In this document: piece by piece, positions 1 through 3,872 of the stretch
How the letters are laid out: each line of letters starts with the position of its first letter
Numbering within the stretch: the stretch's first letter is position 1
Position numbers and translations under genes: made by a program
The notes under the pieces: generated by a model
Databases searched by the model: none
Told to the model about the DNA's origin: nothing
What the model saw: the letters and a program-made list of their open reading frames with translations, nothing else
Source: an uncultured Candidatus Altimarinota bacterium
GTDB lineage: Bacteria; Patescibacteriota; Gracilibacteria; UBA4473
Assembly: GCA_938021445.1 (NCBI GenBank)
Contig: CALIGR010000055.1
Location: 1 to 5,164 of the forward strand
Reading direction: 5' to 3'
DNA length: 5,164 nucleotides

Positions 1-410
1 TCAATAACTTCACCTACCACCAAATGATGATCGCCGAAATCAACGAGCTCTTTTTTCTTGAGAATTAAAACCCCCATGCTTGAAGTAATATAATCTGTTT
101 TCTCTTTGTAGTCTTCTAGTGCTAAATCTGTCTTTTCTAACTTCAAAGTATCCGCGCCTGAAACTCTCCCACAAAAATCCGTGTCACTGATATCTTCCCA
201 AGACATAAAGTTAAACGAAAAGTAATTTGTATTTTTTAAGTCTTTTAACGTCTGTGAATTATTGTTAACCGCAATTCCATAAATAAAGGGATCGGTATTA
301 AGCGGCATATGACGACTCATCGCACTTATATTCTTTCCCACAACCGTGAGAGCTACATTTCTGGGCTGCACTGGATTTTTAAACAAATTTTGTGGCTGAA
401 GTTTATTCAT
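1..410 (-). CDS. Flavin reductase-like FMN-binding protein (partial, C-terminus beyond window)
   Basis: The reverse strand is open from the ATG at 408-410 to the window edge, giving 136 codons without a stop; the C-terminus is missing. The protein begins MNKLQPQNLFKNPVQPRNVA and contains DPFIYGIAVNNNSQT (about residues 40-54), NYFSFNFMS (62-70) and FGDHHLVVGEVI (125-136). This order matches the flavin reductase-like split-barrel family: an N-terminal strand followed by a flavin-contacting loop, a strand ending in 'NF/NL', then the 'GDH..(V/I)GEV' strand. Members bind FMN and act as NAD(P)H:flavin reductases or flavoredoxin-like electron carriers in the cytoplasm. The substrate cannot be read from the sequence. 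An upstream ATG at 418-420 is followed after five codons by an in-frame stop, so 410 is the best start. It is divergent from the Crp-type regulator at 479, a common arrangement for a regulator and its target. A link to flavin supply for the photolyases downstream is possible but unproven. Confidence 0.82.
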   Translation of the reverse strand, partial: MNKLQPQNLFKNPVQPRNVALTVVGKNISAMSRHMPLNTDPFIYGIAVNNNSQTLKDLKNTNYFSFNFMSWEDISDTDFCGRVSGADTLKLEKTDLALEDYKEKTDYITSSMGVLILKKKELVDFGDHHLVVGEVI

Positions 411-418
411 CAAGTAAC

Positions 419-424
419 ATTGTA
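419..424 (-). promoter_or_regulatory. Candidate -10 box of the flavin reductase gene
   Basis: The reverse strand reads TACAAT (5 of 6 to TATAAT) ending 8 nt before the ATG at 410. Transcription would begin about 411-413, giving a leaderless or nearly leaderless mRNA. The -35 is poor (CTTCAA at 442-447 on the reverse strand, 17 bp spacer). No Shine-Dalgarno sequence precedes the ATG, in line with a leaderless start. Confidence 0.4.
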
Positions 425-461
425 GCGGATACTAACATTTCTTGAAGCTTAAGCATTAGCC

Positions 462-476
462 TTGAGTAGAACTCAA
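462..476. promoter_or_regulatory. Perfect inverted repeat, candidate operator before the Crp-type gene
   Basis: TTGAGT-aga-ACTCAA is a perfect 6-bp inverted repeat with a 3-bp spacer, ending 2 nt before the ATG at 479 and lying between two divergent genes. The outer TTGA/TCAA ends resemble Fnr-type half-sites, but the spacing is one base longer than the usual TTGAT-N4-ATCAA. It overlaps the candidate -10 of the regulator gene, so binding there would be expected to repress. Self-regulation is my inference. Confidence 0.45.
467..472 (+). promoter_or_regulatory. Candidate -10 box of the Crp-type regulator gene
   Basis: TAGAAC matches TATAAT at 4 of 6 positions and lies exactly where transcription would start at the A of the ATG (479). 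The -35 is uncertain; TTGAAG at 442-447 has a long 19-bp spacer. There is no Shine-Dalgarno sequence. The box is embedded in the inverted repeat at 462-476. Confidence 0.3.
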
Positions 477-478
477 AC

Positions 479-1138
479 ATGGCCAAAAAAATTCCCTCAA
501 AATCAAAAGATCCTTTTGCTCACAAGATACCAAAGGAGGTTTATTTAAAAGTGGCCCCAAAACTCAAATATCAAACCGTAAAGAAAGGAGAATTCATCGA
601 AACAAAAGGCAAAATATTTTTTATTAAGTCTGGAGAAATCGAAATCATAGCTTTTACCGGAAAAGAAGAGATTGTCATCGAGACTCTTTTTTCTGGAGAT
701 CTATTTGGAGATTTTCGTGGGAACAAAACCCCTTTAATAAGAACAACTCCTGTTTCCCGGATGCCAAACAAACTCTGCTATGTTCCAGTTGATGACTTCT
801 GGAATATCATTGATGAATATCCTTCGATGGGACTGAAGTTGGTCGACTATCTTTTTACCAGACAAGAGCAGTACCAATATAAACTGCATTCATATTCGCT
901 TCCCGCGCACGAGAAAGTTTTGTATGAAATTAATTTGTTAAAACAGAAACTCAAGCAAAGCTTCTGGGGAAGATTATTTAAAATTCCGCTTAAAATATCT
1001 CATGAAAATTTAGCTCGTAAAACAGGACTCAATCGTGTCACCGTTACGCGAATACTCCATAAGCTACAAAAAGAAGGTTTGGTGGACTTTGATCCTAAAA
1101 CAAAAGAAATACACCTAAAAAACACGCCTCACTCGTAG
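479..1138 (+). CDS. Crp/Fnr-family transcriptional regulator
   Basis: This is a 219-residue cytoplasmic DNA-binding protein of typical Crp/Fnr length. Residues about 20-110 form a cyclic-nucleotide-binding-type beta-roll (KKGEFIETKGKIFFIKSGEI, then SGDLFGDF at 72-79). A long dimerisation helix follows (about 112-140). A C-terminal winged helix-turn-helix ends it (ISHENLARKTGLNRVTVTRI at 173-192, then LHKLQKEGLVDF); the TVTR segment of the recognition helix is typical of the family. The usual cAMP-contacting Arg-Ser pair after the GD.FG motif is not present, and there is only one cysteine (C100). An Fnr-type iron-sulfur sensor is therefore ruled out and cAMP binding is unlikely; the ligand is unknown. 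The ATG at 479 follows the inverted repeat closely and lacks a Shine-Dalgarno sequence. It is divergent from the flavin reductase gene, a plausible target. Light- or stress-related Crp-type regulators near photolyase genes are known in Thermus, but I cannot assign this one to that group. Confidence 0.9.
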   Translation: MAKKIPSKSKDPFAHKIPKEVYLKVAPKLKYQTVKKGEFIETKGKIFFIKSGEIEIIAFTGKEEIVIETLFSGDLFGDFRGNKTPLIRTTPVSRMPNKLCYVPVDDFWNIIDEYPSMGLKLVDYLFTRQEQYQYKLHSYSLPAHEKVLYEINLLKQKLKQSFWGRLFKIPLKISHENLARKTGLNRVTVTRILHKLQKEGLVDFDPKTKEIHLKNTPHS

Positions 1139-1148
1139 CAATTGCTAC
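1135..1148. repeat. Perfect 14-bp palindrome at the end of the regulator gene
   Basis: GTAGCAATTGCTAC is a perfect palindrome that includes the regulator's TAG stop (1136-1138). As RNA it could form only a 5-bp stem with an AATT loop, and the T-run (1170-1175) lies 21 nt further on, so it does not look like a good terminator. A protein-binding site is an alternative. Function unknown. Confidence 0.4.
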
Positions 1149-1198
1149 AAGGGGTTCTGGTCGGCACCGTTTTTTAAATATACAGTGGTTTTGTAATT

Positions 1199-1204
1199 TA
1201 TAAC
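1199..1204 (+). promoter_or_regulatory. Candidate -10 box of the Trp-rich repeat protein gene
   Basis: TATAAC (5 of 6 to TATAAT) ends 12 nt before the ATG at 1217, so the predicted transcript would have a leader of only about 6 nt. There is no convincing -35 and no Shine-Dalgarno sequence in the AT-rich stretch before the ATG. Confidence 0.4.
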
Positions 1205-1216
1205 TTAACTCTATTT

Positions 1217-2140
1217 ATGAAACAATTTTTATTTCTGCTTGCGGCGCTAACAATTATTCCACTTACCTCTATGGCAGCTCCTGCCTGGTGGAAAATGAAT
1301 GATCAAGACAATACGCTTTGGTTTAGCTTTGATGGGGAAGAATGGAACCAGGCCTGGGAAACTAGCTGGATGGATGAGAAAGGACACTGGTATAAGACCG
1401 ACAAAAACAATCAAGTGTGGTGGAGCATGGACGGTGAAAATTGGGAAGCGGTAGAAGACACTCAAAATAAAGAATGGGGCGAAGTCTCCAATCAAGCCTT
1501 TGTAGCATCCGATGGGCGATGGTATAAATATGATAGTGACCTCCAACTTTGGTGGACTACTGACGGTGAAAACTGGTCAAAAGTTCCGGCTCAGGCTTTT
1601 CCTTCTGTTGATGGGAAATGGCTAAAATATGATGCCAATGGAAATCTATGGTGGAGCACGAATGAAGGACGAACATGGACACAAGCTCCAGACAACATGT
1701 TTGAAGGCGCTAATGGCACTTGGTACCAATACAGTGCAGACTGGAAGCTCTGGATGAAAGCAAATAAATCTTCAATGAGTGCCTCAACTAATATGTCTAT
1801 GGAATCATCTATGAACATGAAAAGTGAATCTTCAATGATGAAATCTACTAATGGTTGGATGGCTGCAACGGATAATACTTGGATGGATAAAAATAGTCAC
1901 TGGTTTAAAGTCGACGCTGAAGGGAACCTCTGGATGAGTAAAGACGGAGAAAATTGGAAGCGAAGAGTCAGCCAAATGTGGTTCGGTCCAAACAATCAGC
2001 TTAATCGAGTGAGTCGGGACGGTTCAGTTTTGATTCAGACAAATGGTCGTTTTATGGTTGCCTCAGACAATGCTTTTGAAGGACCTAATGGCGTGTGGTA
2101 CAAAATTGACGCTGACTGGAATGTCTGGATGAAACAGTAG
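1217..2140 (+). CDS. Secreted tryptophan-rich repeat protein with Met/Ser-rich linker
   Basis: I do not recognise this 307-residue protein as a named family. It begins with a clear Sec signal peptide (MKQFLFLLAALTIIPLTSMA, likely cut after A20), so it is exported; no membrane anchor or lipobox is seen. The mature part holds about seven imperfect repeats of roughly 30-35 residues with the pattern G-x-W-Y-K-x-D-(5)-L-W-W-S-x-D-G-E-N-W, then a variable stretch ending in AF or MF. Repeat cores lie near residues 24-43, 56-76, 100-120, 133-154, 167-180, 227-247 and 292-305. Tryptophan makes up about 10% of the protein (31 residues). The S-x-D-G-E-N-W turns resemble Asp-box turns, and STNEGRTW (147-154) fits S-x-N-x-G-x-T-W. 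Residues about 185-209 form a low-complexity Ser/Met linker (M187, 193, 195, 199, 201, 207, 208). A beta-rich surface-binding or carbohydrate-binding role is possible, but no catalytic residues can be named. It stands alone, with its own promoter and terminator. Confidence 0.85.
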   Translation: MKQFLFLLAALTIIPLTSMAAPAWWKMNDQDNTLWFSFDGEEWNQAWETSWMDEKGHWYKTDKNNQVWWSMDGENWEAVEDTQNKEWGEVSNQAFVASDGRWYKYDSDLQLWWTTDGENWSKVPAQAFPSVDGKWLKYDANGNLWWSTNEGRTWTQAPDNMFEGANGTWYQYSADWKLWMKANKSSMSASTNMSMESSMNMKSESSMMKSTNGWMAATDNTWMDKNSHWFKVDAEGNLWMSKDGENWKRRVSQMWFGPNNQLNRVSRDGSVLIQTNGRFMVASDNAFEGPNGVWYKIDADWNVWMKQ

Positions 2141-2165
2141 CATTATTCTCTTTTAATTTCTCTCT

Positions 2166-2195
2166 AAAAAGACCTCCACGCTGGAGGTCTTTTTT
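2166..2195 (+). terminator. Strong intrinsic terminator after the Trp-rich protein gene
   Basis: GACCTCCA (2171-2178) pairs perfectly with TGGAGGTC (2182-2189) around a 3-nt CGC loop, followed by six Ts (2190-2195). The five As at 2166-2170 extend the stem to 13 bp and provide a T-run on the other strand too. It lies 26 nt after the stop at 2140 and separates that gene from the photolyase operon. Confidence 0.95.
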
Positions 2196-2264
2196 AAGTT
2201 TCAACCAATTTTATAGCCGAATTTTCTATCATCAGTTATTATTCCGATCCTCTAAATTTTTTAT

Positions 2265-2270
2265 TAAAAT
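2265..2270 (+). promoter_or_regulatory. Candidate -10 box of the photolyase operon
   Basis: TAAAAT (5 of 6 to TATAAT) ends 5 nt before the ATG at 2276, so transcription would start at or next to the start codon. The -35 at the expected distance is weak (TTCCGA at 2242-2247). An overlapping alternative is TATTAA at 2262-2267. The preceding terminator means the operon needs a promoter between about 2196 and 2275. Confidence 0.4.
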
Positions 2271-2275
2271 CCTTC

Positions 2276-3412
2276 ATGTCTGTTCCTGATTTCTTTGTCG
2301 ACTACAAAGATGTGCTTAATCGGATCGAAAAAATTAACCCCATAGAGTATGCCCGGTCAAGGAATTTTTTAAACGGGCACATCACGTACCTCAGCCCATT
2401 TATCACCCATGGAATTATCTCGACTAAGACTGTCGCTGATATCGTTTTGAAAAAACATACAACAAGAGACGCTGAAAAACTCTTAGCCGAACTTGGCTGG
2501 CGTGAATTTTTTCATCGAGTTTGGCAGGCTCGTGGCGATGAAATTTTTGACGATCTAAGAAACACCCAAGGCAAAGTACTAACCGGCAATCTGTCAAAAA
2601 ACATAGCTGAAGCCGAGACCGGTGTAGAGACACTCGATGAATCTATTAAAACCCTCAAGGAAACTGGCTACATGCACAACCATGCGCGTATGTGGACGGC
2701 GTCTGTTGCCAGCAACATAGCTCAAACTCATTGGTACAATCCTTCTCGATGGATGTACTATCATTTACTTGATGGAGACCTTGCCAGTAACACGCTTAGC
2801 TGGCAGTGGATCGTTGGCAGTTTTAGTCATAAAAAATACTACGCTAATCAAGAAAATCTAAATAAATATGCTCAATCCAAACAGACCGATACTTTTCTGA
2901 ATATAAACTATGATGATTTCGATACGTTAGAAATACCAGAAGCACTAAAAGAGAGAACAAAACTGTCTCTATCCAATAACTTTCCGGACTCAAGCACTGG
3001 CGCTATTACAGAAAACGATCAAGATATTTTACTCTACTCTATCTGGAATCTGGACCCAACATGGCGAGCTGATCACTCTGGGCGACGAATTTTATGGATC
3101 GATCCAGACATGCACAAAGACTTCCCATTAAGCCCAAATCGATGGAATTTTATCACTCACTGGGCGAAACAAGTAGCTGATCTAGAAATTTTTATTGGCT
3201 CTCAAAATGAGCTCTTTCCTCAGGGAACTGAAAATATAAATATTGTGACTCGTGAATATCCCGCGACTCAAGCTTGGCCTGGTATAAGAGATCCACGAGA
3301 CTGGTGCTATCCAAACACAAAGGGCTATTTTAAAAACTTTTTCAGCTACTGGAAACTCGCTCAAAAAGAAATCCCAGGGCTGCGAAAACTTCATCATCCA
3401 CATAAATCATGA
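2276..3412 (+). CDS. Short photolyase with N-terminal FAD-binding catalytic domain (NewPHL-like)
   Basis: The protein has 378 residues, whereas classical photolyases have about 450-500. It lacks the N-terminal antenna domain: the FAD-binding domain starts almost at once (YLSPFITHG at 38-46, LGWREFFHRVW at 73-83, GYMHNHARMWTASV at 131-144, DGDLASNTLSWQW at 166-178). Against E. coli PhrB, the FAD-site Asp and Asn are kept (D168, N172), as are the lesion-contacting Trp (W178) and two electron-transfer Trp (W176 for W382, W153 for W359). A separate C-terminal domain follows (about 249-365: SIWNLDPTWRADHSGRRILW, then a Rossmann-like stretch and a Trp/aromatic-rich end). This reversed order is what is described for the NewPHL class, whose studied members repair cyclobutane pyrimidine dimers in single-stranded DNA with light. 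That activity is inferred from the family. It is first in the operon, and its stop overlaps the next ATG by 4 nt (ATGA). Confidence 0.88.
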   Translation: MSVPDFFVDYKDVLNRIEKINPIEYARSRNFLNGHITYLSPFITHGIISTKTVADIVLKKHTTRDAEKLLAELGWREFFHRVWQARGDEIFDDLRNTQGKVLTGNLSKNIAEAETGVETLDESIKTLKETGYMHNHARMWTASVASNIAQTHWYNPSRWMYYHLLDGDLASNTLSWQWIVGSFSHKKYYANQENLNKYAQSKQTDTFLNINYDDFDTLEIPEALKERTKLSLSNNFPDSSTGAITENDQDILLYSIWNLDPTWRADHSGRRILWIDPDMHKDFPLSPNRWNFITHWAKQVADLEIFIGSQNELFPQGTENINIVTREYPATQAWPGIRDPRDWCYPNTKGYFKNFFSYWKLAQKEIPGLRKLHHPHKS

Positions 3413-3561
3413 GTGATCTCAAATCACAAACTAAGTTATGCCCCGTGTGCAGACTGAGTTTTCACAATCGAAGAAAATGGGAATCAAAAGGCCTCTGGCC
3501 ACAAATTATTTACTGCAGTGAGCGATGTCGAAACCAAAAGAAAAGCATATCGAACGACTAA
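3409..3561 (+). CDS. DUF2256 zinc-ribbon-like small protein
   Basis: This 50-residue protein starts at the ATG that overlaps the TGA of the photolyase gene (ATGA, 3409-3412). It reads TKLCPVCRLSFHNRRKW (8-24) and IIYCSERCRNQKK (33-45). The CPVC...F..RRKW...YCSERCR layout is that of the DUF2256 family. The four cysteines (C11, C14, C36, C40) are placed to bind one zinc ion. The biochemical function of DUF2256 is not known to me, though members are often encoded beside cryptochrome/photolyase genes, as here. There is no Shine-Dalgarno sequence, so translation probably depends on the upstream gene. Its last 37 nt overlap the next gene in another frame. Confidence 0.87.
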   Translation: MSDLKSQTKLCPVCRLSFHNRRKWESKGLWPQIIYCSERCRNQKKSISND

Positions 3562-3872
3562 AAGACGGAAAAAAATCTGGGATTAATCTTGGCTCAAGAT
3601 CCGTTCCTCATCATTTAAGAGCGCACGAAAACGCTCAGTTTGAGCGAGCTATCAAAACTCGTTTTATGACGCTCAAAACATCTGACCGTATCAATCTAAC
3701 TAACATTTGGGAAAAATACTGTGAAGCTAAAAACTGGCCTCTAATTTTTTGTATCAAAAAAAATGATGGCTCTGGGGAAGTACATCTCAATCAAGAATCT
3801 ATATTTTCGGGGCCCCTAGAAGCCGCTAAAAAGAAAGCTCAAGAAGTCGTTAAAATTAATCTACCTCGATGA
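3525..3872 (+). CDS. Basic 115-residue protein of unknown function in the photolyase operon
   Basis: I do not recognise this protein. It is soluble, with no signal peptide or membrane segment. Its N-terminal third is very basic (MSKPKEKHIERLKDGKKSGI, then HHLRAHENAQFERAIKTRF, residues 29-47). The C-terminal part looks alpha/beta (LTNIWEKYCEAKNWPLIFCI at 58-77, GEVHLNQESIFSG at 83-95, then a Lys-rich helix to the end). The basic surface suggests contact with nucleic acid or an acidic partner, but this is speculation. A TGA two codons before the ATG (3519-3521) means no longer start is possible. The start lies inside the DUF2256 gene (37-nt overlap), and its TGA overlaps the ATG of the second photolyase by 4 nt. 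The reading frame is open for 115 codons and fills the exact gap between the two neighbours, which supports it being real. Confidence 0.72.
   Translation: MSKPKEKHIERLKDGKKSGINLGSRSVPHHLRAHENAQFERAIKTRFMTLKTSDRINLTNIWEKYCEAKNWPLIFCIKKNDGSGEVHLNQESIFSGPLEAAKKKAQEVVKINLPR

Larger units (their letters stand above)
2141..2275 (+). other. Intergenic region between the Trp-rich protein gene and the photolyase operon
   Basis: It holds the intrinsic terminator (2166-2195) and a candidate -10 box (2265-2270). I see no clear operator palindrome and no small open frame with a credible start. Confidence 0.6.

Noticed and set aside
532..551. A perfect Shine-Dalgarno-like AAAGGAGG followed by an in-frame GTG (551) inside the regulator gene
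   Set aside because: Starting at codon 25 would remove the N-terminal helix normal for Crp/Fnr proteins, the spacing is long, and AAG GAG simply encodes Lys-Glu.
1157..1175. Possible intrinsic terminator after the regulator gene (GGT-CGGC-ACC before six Ts)
   Set aside because: The stem is only 3 bp plus one wobble pair, too weak to call a terminator.
1159..1175. GGTCGGCACCG followed by Ts, reminiscent of a tracrRNA 3' end
   Set aside because: The similarity is short and partly in inverted order; no CRISPR repeats or cas genes are present.
1247..1546. 99-codon reverse-strand open frame
   Set aside because: It is the complement of the Trp-rich repeat gene and has no start context or recognisable domain.
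3410..3872. Possible recoding of TGA (as in some candidate-phylum bacteria)
   Set aside because: Both TGA codons overlap the ATG of a well-supported next gene as ATGA, the normal stop-start arrangement.
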